Part shown: piece by piece, positions 18,154 through 28,191 of the stretch
How positions within the stretch are numbered: the first letter of the stretch is position 1
Layout: the number at the start of each line of letters is the position of its first letter
Assembly: GCF_037203765.1 (NCBI RefSeq)
Contig: NZ_JBBCAS010000008.1
Location: 62,001-126,000, forward strand
Origin: Sediminicola sp037203765
GTDB lineage: Bacteria > Bacteroidota > Bacteroidia > Flavobacteriales > Flavobacteriaceae
Direction: 5' to 3'
DNA: 64,000 nt
Program-made: the position numbers and the translations under genes
Notes under the pieces: generated by a model
Databases searched by the model: none
Told to the model about the DNA's origin: nothing
What the model saw: the letters and a program-made list of their open reading frames with translations, nothing else

Positions 18154-19344
18154 ATGAAAACAGCATATATAGTAAAAGCCTACAGAACCGCAGTTGGGAA
18201 AGCACCGAAAGGGGTATTCCGTTTTAAAAGGCCCGATGAACTCGCAGCGGAAACCATAGAACATATGATGAAGGAGATTCCGCAATTGGACAAAAAACGA
18301 ATCGATGATGTTATGGTGGGCAATGCCATGCCCGAAGCTGAACAAGGATTGAATGTAGCCCGATTGATTTCCCTCATGGGATTGAACATCGATGATGTTC
18401 CCGGGGTTACCGTAAACAGATACTGTGCCTCAGGGATAGAAACCATTGGTATGGCCACAGCCAAGATCCAAGCCGGAATGGGCGACTGTATTATAGCCGG
18501 AGGTGCAGAAAGCATGAGTTACATCCCTATGGGTGGTTATAAGCCCACTCCAGATTATGCCGTAGCCAAAGAAGGCCATGAAGATTATTATTGGGGTATG
18601 GGACTTACTGCTGAGGCCGTAGCCGAACAATTTAAGGTTTCCCGTGAGGATCAGGACCAATTTGCTTACAATTCGCATATGAAGGCTCTAAAGGCCCAGT
18701 CAGAAGATCGTTTTAAGGAACAAATTGTCCCAATAAAGGTAGATCACACTTTTGTAAATGAAAACGGAAAGAAAGAAACGAAATCGTACACCGTGACCAA
18801 AGATGAAGGTCCAAGAGCCGATACCTCCTTAGCTGTATTGAACAAATTGAGACCTGTTTTTGCCGCCAACGGATCTGTCACTGCTGGAAATTCCTCACAA
18901 ATGAGTGATGGTGCCGCCTTTGTACTGGTCATGAGCGAAGAAATGGTCAAGGAACTCAATTTGGAACCGATAGCCCGACTTGTCAATTATGCGGCAGCTG
19001 GTGTGGAACCAAGAATTATGGGGATTGGTCCGGTAAAAGCCATTCCAAAAGCGTTAAAACAAGCAGGTTTGAAGCAAGAGGATGTAGAGCTGATCGAATT
19101 GAACGAGGCATTTGCTTCACAATCACTTGCCGTTATCCGTGAGCTGAATCTCAACCCCGATATCGTAAATGTAAACGGTGGTGCCATAGCCCTGGGACAT
19201 CCTTTGGGGTGTACAGGTGCCAAACTATCGGTACAGTTGTTCGACGAGATGCGCAAGCGTAACATGAAAGGAAAATACGGCATGGTAACCATGTGTGTGG
19301 GAACCGGACAAGGGGCAGCAGGAATATTCGAATTTCTTAATTAA
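18154..19344 (+). CDS. fadA: Acetyl-CoA C-acyltransferase (thiolase, FadA-like)
   Basis: This 396-residue thiolase cleaves 3-ketoacyl-CoA with CoA to acetyl-CoA and a shortened acyl-CoA. All catalytic residues are visible: Cys91 in NRYCASGIE, His349 in ALGHPLGCTGA and Cys381 in TMCVGTGQGAAGIFE. The length is typical. It lies 79 bases after the FadN-like gene in a MarR-led operon; the gap has no terminator and no convincing promoter. Confidence 0.95.
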   Translation: MKTAYIVKAYRTAVGKAPKGVFRFKRPDELAAETIEHMMKEIPQLDKKRIDDVMVGNAMPEAEQGLNVARLISLMGLNIDDVPGVTVNRYCASGIETIGMATAKIQAGMGDCIIAGGAESMSYIPMGGYKPTPDYAVAKEGHEDYYWGMGLTAEAVAEQFKVSREDQDQFAYNSHMKALKAQSEDRFKEQIVPIKVDHTFVNENGKKETKSYTVTKDEGPRADTSLAVLNKLRPVFAANGSVTAGNSSQMSDGAAFVLVMSEEMVKELNLEPIARLVNYAAAGVEPRIMGIGPVKAIPKALKQAGLKQEDVELIELNEAFASQSLAVIRELNLNPDIVNVNGGAIALGHPLGCTGAKLSVQLFDEMRKRNMKGKYGMVTMCVGTGQGAAGIFEFLN

Positions 19345-19419
19345 TAAAATAAAATAGTTGGGAGCAGTTGTTCTTATACCAGATCAGGCTCTATTAATAT
19401 TAGATAAAATCCAAAACTT

Positions 19420-21231
19420 ATGAGCACAGAAACTATTAAAAAAGACATATTACGGGGAGGGCAATTCCTTGTAAAAGAAACCAACTGTGAGGATATCTTT
19501 ACTCTTGAGGATTTATCCGAGGAGCAAAAAATGATGCGCGACAGTACCAAAGAATTTGTGGACCGGGAACTATGGGCACATTGGGAACGGTTTGAAAAGA
19601 AAGATTATGCCTACACAGAAGAATGTATGCGCAAAGCAGGTGAATTGGGCCTTTTGAGCGTTGCTGTTCCCGAATCCTATGGCGGAATGGGTATGGGGTT
19701 TGTGTCCACCATGTTGGTCTGTGATTATATTTCGGGTGCCACTGGTTCTTTCAGTACGGCGTTTGGAGCCCATACAGGTATCGGGACCATGCCCATTACT
19801 CTTTATGGAACTGAGGAACAGAAACAAAAATATGTGCCCAAATTGGCAACTGGAGAATGGTTCGGGGCCTATTGTTTAACGGAACCGGGAGCTGGCTCTG
19901 ACGCCAACTCGGGAAAGACCAAAGCGGTATTGTCCGAAGATGGCACGTACTACAATATCACGGGGCAGAAAATGTGGATCTCCAATGCCGGGTTCTGTAA
20001 TTTGTTCATTGTCTTTGCACGCATAGAAAACGACAAAAATATTACAGGGTTTATCGTTGAAAACGATCCAAGCAATGGTATTTCCATGGGTGAAGAGGAA
20101 AAGAAATTGGGAATTCACTCCTCCTCTACCCGACAGGTATTTTTCAATGATACCAAGGTACCCGTTGAAAATATGCTTTCAGAAAGAGGCAATGGATTTA
20201 AAATTGCCATGAACGCCCTCAATGTGGGTCGTATCAAATTGGCAGCAGCCTGTCTAGAAGCCCAGAGAAGGGTCATCAACGAGGCCACTAAATATGCCAA
20301 TGAGCGGGTACAATTTAAAACACCTATCGTTAATTTTGGGGCGATCAAGGCAAAGTTGGCCAACATGGCCACCAATTGTTATGCTGATGAATCGGCATGT
20401 TATCGCGCAGCAAAAAATATAGAGGATAGAATTGCCATACGTGAGGCGGAAGGAAAATCGCACCAGGAAGCAGAACTTAAAGGTGTAGAGGAATATGCCA
20501 TTGAGTGCTCCATACTAAAAGTTGCAGTCTCGGAAGATGTTCAGAATACTTCAGACGAAGGGATTCAAATTTTTGGTGGCATGGGGTTCTCTGCGGACAC
20601 GCCCATGGAATCTGCATGGAGAGATGCCCGTATATCCAGGATCTATGAAGGGACCAACGAGATCAACCGTATGTTGGCCGTAGGTATGTTGGTCAAAAAA
20701 GCCATGAAAGGCCATGTGGACCTTTTGGGACCCGCTACCAAGGTAGGTGAAGAATTAATGGGGATCCCATCTTTTGACACCCCAGATTTCTCTGAACTTT
20801 TTGCAGAAGAAAAAGATGTGCTCGCCAGATTGAAAAAAGTGTTCCTGATGGTAGCTGGTGCGGCCGTTCAAAAATATGGGCCGGAATTGGAGAACCACCA
20901 ACAATTGATGTTGTCTGCTTCCGATATCCTTATTGAGATCTACATGGCAGAATCAACCCTATTGAGAACAGAAAAAAATGCGAAACGTTTTGGGGAAGAA
21001 AAACAAGCTACGCAAATAGCCATGTCCAAATTGTATTTATATACGGCTGTGGATACCATCATCCAAAAAGGTAAAGAGGCCATTGTTTCTTTTGCCGAGG
21101 GTGACGAGCAACGTATGATGCTTATGGGCTTAAAACGCTTTACCAAGTATACCAATCAACCCAATGTGGTTGCCCTGCGCACCCAGATTGCCGATCAGGT
21201 TGCAGCTGTCAATGGGTATACCTTCGACTAA
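19420..21231 (+). CDS. Acyl-CoA dehydrogenase (FadE-like, long form)
   Basis: This 603-residue FAD enzyme carries out the first step of beta-oxidation. The acyl-CoA dehydrogenase core spans about residues 25-430, with AYCLTEPGAGSDANSGKTKA (FAD/substrate region), QKMWISNAGFCNLF and QIFGGMGFS. The catalytic-base motif RIYEGTNEINRML places the active glutamate at about residue 410. The extra C-terminal domain of about 170 residues resembles the VLCAD/FadE (Bacillus type) form. It is last in the MarR-fadN-fadA-fadE operon and is closed by a strong terminator. Confidence 0.95.
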   Translation: MSTETIKKDILRGGQFLVKETNCEDIFTLEDLSEEQKMMRDSTKEFVDRELWAHWERFEKKDYAYTEECMRKAGELGLLSVAVPESYGGMGMGFVSTMLVCDYISGATGSFSTAFGAHTGIGTMPITLYGTEEQKQKYVPKLATGEWFGAYCLTEPGAGSDANSGKTKAVLSEDGTYYNITGQKMWISNAGFCNLFIVFARIENDKNITGFIVENDPSNGISMGEEEKKLGIHSSSTRQVFFNDTKVPVENMLSERGNGFKIAMNALNVGRIKLAAACLEAQRRVINEATKYANERVQFKTPIVNFGAIKAKLANMATNCYADESACYRAAKNIEDRIAIREAEGKSHQEAELKGVEEYAIECSILKVAVSEDVQNTSDEGIQIFGGMGFSADTPMESAWRDARISRIYEGTNEINRMLAVGMLVKKAMKGHVDLLGPATKVGEELMGIPSFDTPDFSELFAEEKDVLARLKKVFLMVAGAAVQKYGPELENHQQLMLSASDILIEIYMAESTLLRTEKNAKRFGEEKQATQIAMSKLYLYTAVDTIIQKGKEAIVSFAEGDEQRMMLMGLKRFTKYTNQPNVVALRTQIADQVAAVNGYTFD

Positions 21232-21263
21232 TTCAAATTAATACCATGCCATCAGGCAATTTT

Positions 21264-21298
21264 AAAACCGCTCTACAACCAGAGCGGTTTTTTTTGTG
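21264..21298 (+). terminator. Terminator of the beta-oxidation operon
   Basis: The stem AAAACCGCTCT/AGAGCGGTTTT has loop ACAACC and is followed by a T run. Confidence 0.92.
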
Positions 21299-21306
21299 CC
21301 AAAGGG

Positions 21307-21337
21307 TTGTATTACGATATTGAACCGCCTAATTTTA
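21307..21337 (+). promoter_or_regulatory. Candidate promoter of the PLP decarboxylase, nearly leaderless
   Basis: TTG (21307-21309) is followed after 20 bases by TAATTTTA (21330-21337), close to the Bacteroidota consensus. The ATG at 21342 would then fall at or within a base or two of the transcription start. Confidence 0.4.
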
Positions 21338-21341
21338 TACC

Positions 21342-22781
21342 ATGAAGCACGATCTTTTAAACAAAGCCTATGACCCGGAGGAATTTAGGTCTATGGCACA
21401 CCGATTGGTAGACCATTTGGCCGATCATTTGGATAATACAATTCATGAAAAGTCGAACAAGACCATCCCCTGGAATACCCCTAAGGAAGAGCATGAATTC
21501 TGGAGCGATTACTTAAAAAATGGGGATGCCCAAAATTTATTTCCCGAGGTACTTGATCATACCATCCACATCCACCACCCAAAGTATATGGGTCATCAAG
21601 TAGCCCCCACTCTCCCTATTACCACGCTTTCGGCTATGATGGCTTCCCTATTGAACAATGGCATGGCCGTTTATGAAATGGGGATGGCACCAACGGCCAT
21701 GGAGCGCATTATTAGCGATTTTATCTGTAAAAAAATTGGTTACGGTTCCAGTTCCAATGGGTTTTTGACCTCTGGGGGGACGTTGGCCAACCTTACGGCC
21801 CTATTATCCGCACGAAAAGCTAAGTTGCCCCACAATATATGGAATGATGGCCATGATGAACAATTGGGCATTATGGTGAGTGAAGAAGCGCACTATTGCG
21901 TAGATCGGGCCGCTCGGATCATGGGGTTGGGAGAAAAAGGAATCATAAAAATTCCGGCTACCAAAAATTTTGCCCTAGATACCTCACTTTTGGAAACGTA
22001 TCTTGACAGGGCCAAAAACGAGGGCATTAAGGTATTTGCCATTGTAGGCAGTGCCCCTTCCACCTCAACAGGGATTTTTGATGATTTGGAAACGATAGCC
22101 AACTTTAGCCTTAAAAATGATCTCTGGTTCCATGTAGACGGTGCCCATGGAGGGGCATCTATCTTCTCCAAAACCTACAGATCCATGGTAAATGGCATTG
22201 AAAAGGCAGATTCCGTGGTGATCGATGGACATAAAATGATGATGATGCCGGCCTTGACCACGGCCCTACTATTTAAAGATGGAACCCATTCTCATGCCAC
22301 CTTCAGTCAAAAAGCCGATTATCTTTTGGAGCAATCCGTTGAGGAAGATTGGTACAATCTGGCAAAACGCACCTTTGAATGTACCAAGACCATGATGAGC
22401 CTTCATTGGTATACCCTTTTAAAAACCTACGGGGAGGAGATTTTTGATGATTACGTAACCGTTTTATACGATTTGGGCCACGAATTTGCCGAAATCATCC
22501 AAAAAGATAAAAGTTTTGAGCTAGCCGTGGAGCCCATGAGCAATATTGTTTGTTTTAGATATGTAAACCATACCTTGGATGACCATACGTTGAACCGGAT
22601 TAATGAGAAGGTACGCCAATCGATCCTTGAAGATGGGGAATTCTACATTGTACAGACCAAATTAAGGGGTATTCACTATCTAAGGACTACCCTGATGAAT
22701 CCGTTCACCTCAATGCGCCATTTGGAAAGTCTATTGAAAAAAATCAAACTATTGTCCAATACCATTTTGGCACAACACTAA
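21342..22781 (+). CDS. Group II PLP-dependent decarboxylase
   Basis: This 479-residue enzyme of the pyridoxal-dependent decarboxylase family (the glutamate/aromatic/diaminobutyrate decarboxylase group) is cytosolic. Signature elements are FLTSGGTLANLTAL (PLP phosphate binding), the HVDGAHGG segment holding the aspartate that pairs with the PLP ring, and VVIDGHKMMMMP with the Schiff-base lysine at residue 298. Related flavobacterial proteins are variously annotated as L-2,4-diaminobutyrate or aromatic amino acid decarboxylases, and the substrate cannot be read from these motifs. It stands alone between two terminators. Confidence 0.88.
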   Translation: MKHDLLNKAYDPEEFRSMAHRLVDHLADHLDNTIHEKSNKTIPWNTPKEEHEFWSDYLKNGDAQNLFPEVLDHTIHIHHPKYMGHQVAPTLPITTLSAMMASLLNNGMAVYEMGMAPTAMERIISDFICKKIGYGSSSNGFLTSGGTLANLTALLSARKAKLPHNIWNDGHDEQLGIMVSEEAHYCVDRAARIMGLGEKGIIKIPATKNFALDTSLLETYLDRAKNEGIKVFAIVGSAPSTSTGIFDDLETIANFSLKNDLWFHVDGAHGGASIFSKTYRSMVNGIEKADSVVIDGHKMMMMPALTTALLFKDGTHSHATFSQKADYLLEQSVEEDWYNLAKRTFECTKTMMSLHWYTLLKTYGEEIFDDYVTVLYDLGHEFAEIIQKDKSFELAVEPMSNIVCFRYVNHTLDDHTLNRINEKVRQSILEDGEFYIVQTKLRGIHYLRTTLMNPFTSMRHLESLLKKIKLLSNTILAQH

Positions 22782-22788
22782 GAATATT

Positions 22789-22820
22789 AACAAAAGCCCC
22801 TGGATTCAGGGGCTTTTGTT
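22789..22820. terminator. Bidirectional intrinsic terminator
   Basis: The 14-bp stem AACAAAAGCCCCTG/CAGGGGCTTTTGTT has loop GATT. It lies between the convergent decarboxylase and GH15 genes. Confidence 0.92.
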
Positions 22821-22861
22821 TCTCCAATTATTTTCAATTATCGAATATGGCGTAAAATACG

Positions 22862-24670
22862 TTATTCCTTAGGGACAAAAGACTCCCTTATGGTAGCCTC
22901 TGTGTCTTTCTTCGAGAAATTAATGGCACATTCAATCAAAGCCAGATGAGAGTATGCCTGTGGAAAATTACCCAGTAATCGCTTGGTTTTAAAATCGATA
23001 TCCTCGCTAAATAGACCCAAATGATTGCTGTAGGACAATAATTTTTCAAAATGCTTAATCGCCTTTTCTTCCTCCCCTATTTTGAACAGACTATTGATGA
23101 ACCAAAATGTGCAGATGGTAAATGACGATGAAGGCAAGCCAAAATCATCCTCATTCTTATAGCGGTACATCAACCCTTCATTGCTCAGTTCCTTTTCTAT
23201 GGCCTTTACCGTACTCATAAATTTAGGATCCTTGGCATCAATAAAACCATATGATTCCATTAGCAATACGGAAGCATCCAAATGTGGGGAACCGTAGGAC
23301 TGGGTAAAGGATTGTTTTTCTTCATTCCAGGCATTCGCATATATATCCTCCCTGATCTCTTGTTCCAATACCTTCCATTGTTTGATCTTGTGTTTCTTCC
23401 CAAATATTTTGGCCACTTTGATCGCCCTATCCAAGGCCACCCAGCACAATATCTTTGAAAAGGTAAAATGCCGGTCTTCGGTACGGAATTCCCAGATTCC
23501 CTTGTCTGGCTCTTGCCAATGATTTTTCACAATCCAGACGATCCCCTTGGTAATGGTCCAAAGTTCCTCCCCATTGTCAATATCGGTATCAAACTTCACC
23601 AATTGTTCATAGATCACATCCATCAAAATACCATAGATGTCATTCTGCCGCTGTTTGTAGGCCGCATTACCGATGCGTACTGGTTTGGAGCCCTTATAAC
23701 CACTTAGATGGTCCAGGGTTTGCTCGGTCAACTTTTTCTCCTTGTTGATGCCGTACATGATCTGTAGCTTTTCATCCTTGTCAGGAATAAGATCGATAAT
23801 GAACTGTAAATATCTTCGGGCCACATTCTTATGGCCCAGTTCGGAAACCACTTTGATTACCATGGACGCATCCCTGATCCAACAAAAGCGGTAATCCCAA
23901 TTACGGACCTCCCCAATCGTCTCAGGAAGGGATGTTGTCGCCGCAGCCAGCACGGCACCAGATTTATCATAGCTCAATAATTTCAAGGTTAATGCGCTCC
24001 GTATAATCTGATCATTGAATTTTTTGTAGGTAGGTGTACGTTCAACCCAGTTCAACCAATAGACTTTGGTACGCTGCAAGAGCAGGTACATTTTCTTGGT
24101 ATCCGGAAGAAAGATCTTTTCGTTATAGCCCAATAAGAAATATCCCGATTCCTTCAGCTCTATTTCCTCTCCTTTTACCACCTTTTCCTTATTGAAGTTG
24201 GTATAGAGAAATACAGTATCAAATTTTTCACCATGGGTAAGGCTCGCTATAAAATTAGGCTTGATAAAGGTGACCGTTTCCCCTATGGCATATTCCAATT
24301 TGGGGTTATAAATAACCCTAAACTTTGGGGAGCCTGCCTTGAGCTTAAAGAACCTGACAATCTCCGGAGGGGTATGGCTCCCGCCCCCATCACTATAATA
24401 CCTGGGCATAAAATCATGAACCTCAAAAGTATTCTTGCCATCAGAGAAGGTGGTAACCAAAATACAGGTGTTTTCTTCGTATTGCTGTTCAATGGAATAG
24501 GATTCATCCACCAATATCTCAAAACTCCCCCCTTTTTCCTCGTCCAGAATCTTGGCGAAAACCGAGGAAGAATCAAATTCTGGCAGGCAGCACCAATCCA
24601 ATGAACCTTTCTTGGAAATAAGGGCCGCACTCCTACAATTTCCTATTATTCCGTAGTCTAAATTATCCAT
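22862..24670 (-). CDS. Glycoside hydrolase family 15 protein (glucoamylase-like, possible trehalase)
   Basis: This 602-residue protein has the GH15 layout: an N-terminal beta-sandwich (about 1-220) with GNCRSAALISKKGSLDWCCLP, then an (alpha/alpha)6 barrel with WDYRFCWIRDASMVIK near 260-275, GNAAYKQRQNDIYG near residue 340 and the C-terminal FPQAYSHLALIECA. No signal peptide is present, so it is cytosolic. It is divergent, with a 103-bp gap, from a trehalose-6-phosphate synthase/phosphatase. GH15 proteins of this subtype include alpha,alpha-trehalases in Actinobacteria, so trehalose hydrolysis is the leading hypothesis. Glucoamylase activity on short glucans is the alternative. Confidence 0.88.
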   Translation of the reverse strand: MDNLDYGIIGNCRSAALISKKGSLDWCCLPEFDSSSVFAKILDEEKGGSFEILVDESYSIEQQYEENTCILVTTFSDGKNTFEVHDFMPRYYSDGGGSHTPPEIVRFFKLKAGSPKFRVIYNPKLEYAIGETVTFIKPNFIASLTHGEKFDTVFLYTNFNKEKVVKGEEIELKESGYFLLGYNEKIFLPDTKKMYLLLQRTKVYWLNWVERTPTYKKFNDQIIRSALTLKLLSYDKSGAVLAAATTSLPETIGEVRNWDYRFCWIRDASMVIKVVSELGHKNVARRYLQFIIDLIPDKDEKLQIMYGINKEKKLTEQTLDHLSGYKGSKPVRIGNAAYKQRQNDIYGILMDVIYEQLVKFDTDIDNGEELWTITKGIVWIVKNHWQEPDKGIWEFRTEDRHFTFSKILCWVALDRAIKVAKIFGKKHKIKQWKVLEQEIREDIYANAWNEEKQSFTQSYGSPHLDASVLLMESYGFIDAKDPKFMSTVKAIEKELSNEGLMYRYKNEDDFGLPSSSFTICTFWFINSLFKIGEEEKAIKHFEKLLSYSNHLGLFSEDIDFKTKRLLGNFPQAYSHLALIECAINFSKKDTEATIRESFVPKE

Positions 24671-24773
24671 ATCTTAAATTAGCAGTATTAACAACCTTTA
24701 AAGTTGTTTATACTATTCGTTTTGTCGAAATTTAGGAAAAAATAGAGCTATTTAATCCAAAATCTTTCATTTT

Positions 24774-26981
24774 ATGGGCAAAACTATCATAATCTCAAAT
24801 AGACTACCTGTTCAATTACAAATTGACAATGATGACATCACTGCCATACCCAGTGTGGGAGGACTGGCCACCGGAATGAAATCCGTTCATTCAGGGAGTG
24901 ACAGTCTATGGATCGGTTGGAGCGGTTTGACCCATGAAGAGATACCCAAGAATCTTGAACCAAAAATAGATAAGGCATTAAAAGATAACGGATGCTCCAA
25001 GGTAAGTCTAACAACCGATGAAATAGACGGCTTTTATTATGGTTTTAGCAACCGTACCATCTGGCCATTGTTCCATTATTTTTTGGAGTACTCGGAATTT
25101 GAGTCGGCCAGTTGGGACACCTATAAATCGGTCAACCAAAAGTTTGCCGATGCTATTTTGGAAAAGGCCGAAGATGATGATGTTATTTGGGTCCATGATT
25201 ATCAGTTGATGTTGGTTCCAGAAATGGTCAAGGAAAAGCGACCCAATACATCCATTGGATTCTTTCTACATATTCCTTTTCCCTCCTTTGAAATTTTCCG
25301 GACATTGCCCTGGAGGAAAGAAATTTTAAGAGGTTTGTTGGGGTCCGATCTCATTGGATTCCATACGTACGATTATGAACGTCACTTTCTGAGTTCCGTA
25401 AGACGACTTCTTGGACTAGAGGTGAGTTTCAATGAAATCAATGTGGAAGATCGGGTCATAAAAGTAGACTCTTTCCCCATGGGGATCGATTACAAGAAAT
25501 TCAGCAGTGCTGCGAGCTTACACGAAAAAAACACGGACGACAAACAATCAGAGCTACAGCGAAGGCTCAACGTCCATAAGGAATCGACCCCAGATGCAAA
25601 ACTTATCCTGTCCATAGATCGTTTGGATTATTCCAAGGGAATAGCAAAACGATTGAATGCCTTTGAATATTTCCTGAACAAGCATCCCCAATACAAGGAA
25701 AAGGTAAGGCTTATTATCCTTGCCGTCCCTTCAAGATCCAATGTGCCACAGTACCAACTTTTAAAGAAGGAAATTGATGAATTGGTGGGTAGGATCAATG
25801 GAGAATTTGCAACCGTAAGTTGGACGCCCATCTGGTACTTCTATAGATCCATGCCCTTTGAAAATTTGATAGACCTATATACCTCCAGTGACATTGCCCT
25901 TTTGACCCCGATTAGGGATGGTATGAATTTGGTGGCCAAAGAGTATATAGCCACCAGGACCGATAAAACAGGGGTACTTATTTTGAGTGAAATGGCAGGT
26001 TCCGCCAATGAGATGAACGAATCCCTCCTTATTAACCCAAATAATTTCGACCAGATCAGCGATGCCCTTATCCAGGCCATTCATATGCCCAAGGAGGAGC
26101 AGATTGCCAGAAATAGTATTTTACAGGAACGATTGGAACGCTATAATGTGGAGAAATGGGCCAACGATTTCATGAAATCCCTCTTGGAACAAAAGGAAAG
26201 CACCCATAAATACATATCGAAAATACTTTCCGAAAAAACCTTGGATACGGTCATAGACCAGTACCATTCGGCCAAAAGAAGATTGTTGTTCTTTGATTAT
26301 GACGGCACCCTCTCCGGGTTTCATGTGGACCCACAAAAGGCAGGCCCCGATGAAGATCTGTACGTCCTATTGGACAAAATTAATGCCCAGGAAAACACTG
26401 ATGTTTATTTGATAAGCGGAAGGGATACGGACACTTTCAAAAGATGGTTCCTACATAAAAAATATAACATGATCGCGGAACACGGAGTCTGGCTGTCCAA
26501 AGAAGGTGAGGATTTTACACTTTTGGAACAGATCAAAAATGATTGGATGTCCAAGATTAGGCCCGTGTTGGAATCTTTTGTGGACAGAACACCAGGTTCA
26601 TTCATAGAGGAGAAAAACTATTCCTTGGCTTGGCATTATAGGAACACTGACCCTGATTTTGGAAAGAAAAGGGCAACAGAATTGACCACAGTGTTAACCA
26701 GTTTGATTGCCAATGACAACTTAAGCGTCCTTTCAGGCAACAAAGTTTTGGAAATTAAAAGTAGTGGGGTAAACAAGGGTCGAGCGGCGATAAAAATGCT
26801 GACTGGAAACGATTATGATTTTATCTTTGCCATTGGTGATGATTGGACCGATGAATATATGTTTGAGGAATTGCCCGATGATGCCGTTACCGTTAAGGTG
26901 GGCATGCAAAAGACACAGGCCAAGTATTATGTAGAAAACACTAAAAAGGTTAGGGATCTTTTGAGTAAATTTATAAAATAG
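24774..26981 (+). CDS. Bifunctional trehalose-6-phosphate synthase/phosphatase
   Basis: This 735-residue fusion makes trehalose from UDP-glucose and glucose-6-phosphate in two steps. The GT20 synthase (about 1-465) shows ISNRLPVQ, the GGLATG loop, WVHDYQLMLVPEM, IGFHTYDYERHFL, SIDRLDYSKGIAKRL and RDGMNLVAKEYIA. The HAD phosphatase (about 495-735) shows LLFFDYDGTLSGF with the nucleophile at about residue 508, YLISGRD, and IGDDWTDEYMF. Both halves look intact. Trehalose serves as an osmolyte and stress protectant, fitting a marine organism. The next gene starts 20 bases downstream, suggesting a shared transcript. Confidence 0.95.
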   Translation: MGKTIIISNRLPVQLQIDNDDITAIPSVGGLATGMKSVHSGSDSLWIGWSGLTHEEIPKNLEPKIDKALKDNGCSKVSLTTDEIDGFYYGFSNRTIWPLFHYFLEYSEFESASWDTYKSVNQKFADAILEKAEDDDVIWVHDYQLMLVPEMVKEKRPNTSIGFFLHIPFPSFEIFRTLPWRKEILRGLLGSDLIGFHTYDYERHFLSSVRRLLGLEVSFNEINVEDRVIKVDSFPMGIDYKKFSSAASLHEKNTDDKQSELQRRLNVHKESTPDAKLILSIDRLDYSKGIAKRLNAFEYFLNKHPQYKEKVRLIILAVPSRSNVPQYQLLKKEIDELVGRINGEFATVSWTPIWYFYRSMPFENLIDLYTSSDIALLTPIRDGMNLVAKEYIATRTDKTGVLILSEMAGSANEMNESLLINPNNFDQISDALIQAIHMPKEEQIARNSILQERLERYNVEKWANDFMKSLLEQKESTHKYISKILSEKTLDTVIDQYHSAKRRLLFFDYDGTLSGFHVDPQKAGPDEDLYVLLDKINAQENTDVYLISGRDTDTFKRWFLHKKYNMIAEHGVWLSKEGEDFTLLEQIKNDWMSKIRPVLESFVDRTPGSFIEEKNYSLAWHYRNTDPDFGKKRATELTTVLTSLIANDNLSVLSGNKVLEIKSSGVNKGRAAIKMLTGNDYDFIFAIGDDWTDEYMFEELPDDAVTVKVGMQKTQAKYYVENTKKVRDLLSKFIK

Positions 26982-27001
26982 CAATGCGCATACCATAACC
27001 G

Positions 27002-28189
27002 ATGAGAAATTTACTGGCATTACTGCTTTGCGGCCTACCATGGGTAATATATCCACAGACGAATCCAGAGGTATATCTGGTCGATATCAATAAAGGTGGG
27101 GACAGTCTTTTGTTCAACAAGCCCATGAACATATCCAATAACGAAGGTTATGACAACCAACCTTCTTTTTTTGATGATGACCATCTCCTTTATGCCTCCA
27201 ACCGCAAAGGGCAAACAGATATCAAGAAATACAAGATCAAGAATGGCAATTCCAGTTGGCAATCGGATACCCCTCATGGGAGTGAATACTCTCCCCTACG
27301 AATCAAGGGCACTGATCAAATATCGGCCATTCGATTAGACCATGACGGCACCCAATTGTTGTATCGTTATACCAATAACCAAGAAATTCCAGAAGTGCTG
27401 CTAGGGAATTTGAAAGTAGGTTACCACCTATGGTTCAATGACCATATTTTGGTTACTACTGTGCTCACAGGAGAAGGCATGGACCTTGTTGTTACCAATT
27501 TTAAAGACAACAGAAATTATACCGTTCAAAAAAATGTGGGCAGGTCATTACATAAAATTCCAAACTCCAATTTAATCAGTTTTATCAGTAAGGAAAAAGA
27601 ATTGTGGACCATAAAATCCATGGATCCAGTTTCCGGAGCTACCAAGGAAATCACCCGCACCTATCTGTTCAAAGAGGATGTGTGTTGGCTAAACGATGGC
27701 AGCTTGCTCACGGGTTTTGGCAATAAACTTTATCGGTTCCATCCCGAGATCGATAAGAATTGGAGGCTTGCACATGTCTTTGATAATATGGACATCCATA
27801 TGATTTCTAGATTGGCAGTCAATTCGAATACCACACAATTGGCCTTGGTGGCGGACATATCTCCTGAGGTGGTAGTGTATAAACAGATAGCTGCATTTAA
27901 CGCAAGGGACATTGAATCCTATTTGGATACCTTTACAGATGATATCAAAGTTTATGGCTATGGGGGGCTTCGGCTCTACCAGGGAAAGGATATGTTACGA
28001 AAAGAATTTACCGAATATTTTAATTCCAATCCGGACCTGGACTATAGCATCAAGGATAAAATAGTAATGGACAACAAAGTTCACCATGAGGCCATGATCA
28101 CGGCAGCTAGAACGACTGTCAAGAAAACCTTTATGTACACCGTAGTCAATGGAAAAATAGCAAGTCTAATGTTGTACGTAGAGCCCTAA
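27002..28189 (+). CDS. Exported propeller protein with C-terminal SnoaL/NTF2-like domain
   Basis: This 395-residue protein has a signal peptide (about 1-19, ending YPQ). The middle (about 40-285) has PD40/WD-like repeats of the TolB kind: QPSFFDDDHLLYASNRKGQTDI, IRLDHDGTQLLYRYT, and WLNDGSLLTGFGNKLYRF. The last 100 residues form an NTF2-like fold typical of SnoaL-like proteins (AAFNARDIESYLDTFTDDIKVYG, then GKDMLRKEFTEYF). No catalytic residues can be named with confidence. It lies 20 bases after the trehalose synthase/phosphatase gene and 2 bases before an MFS gene, so the three are probably cotranscribed. Function unknown. Confidence 0.8.
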   Translation: MRNLLALLLCGLPWVIYPQTNPEVYLVDINKGGDSLLFNKPMNISNNEGYDNQPSFFDDDHLLYASNRKGQTDIKKYKIKNGNSSWQSDTPHGSEYSPLRIKGTDQISAIRLDHDGTQLLYRYTNNQEIPEVLLGNLKVGYHLWFNDHILVTTVLTGEGMDLVVTNFKDNRNYTVQKNVGRSLHKIPNSNLISFISKEKELWTIKSMDPVSGATKEITRTYLFKEDVCWLNDGSLLTGFGNKLYRFHPEIDKNWRLAHVFDNMDIHMISRLAVNSNTTQLALVADISPEVVVYKQIAAFNARDIESYLDTFTDDIKVYGYGGLRLYQGKDMLRKEFTEYFNSNPDLDYSIKDKIVMDNKVHHEAMITAARTTVKKTFMYTVVNGKIASLMLYVEP

Positions 28190-28191
28190 AA

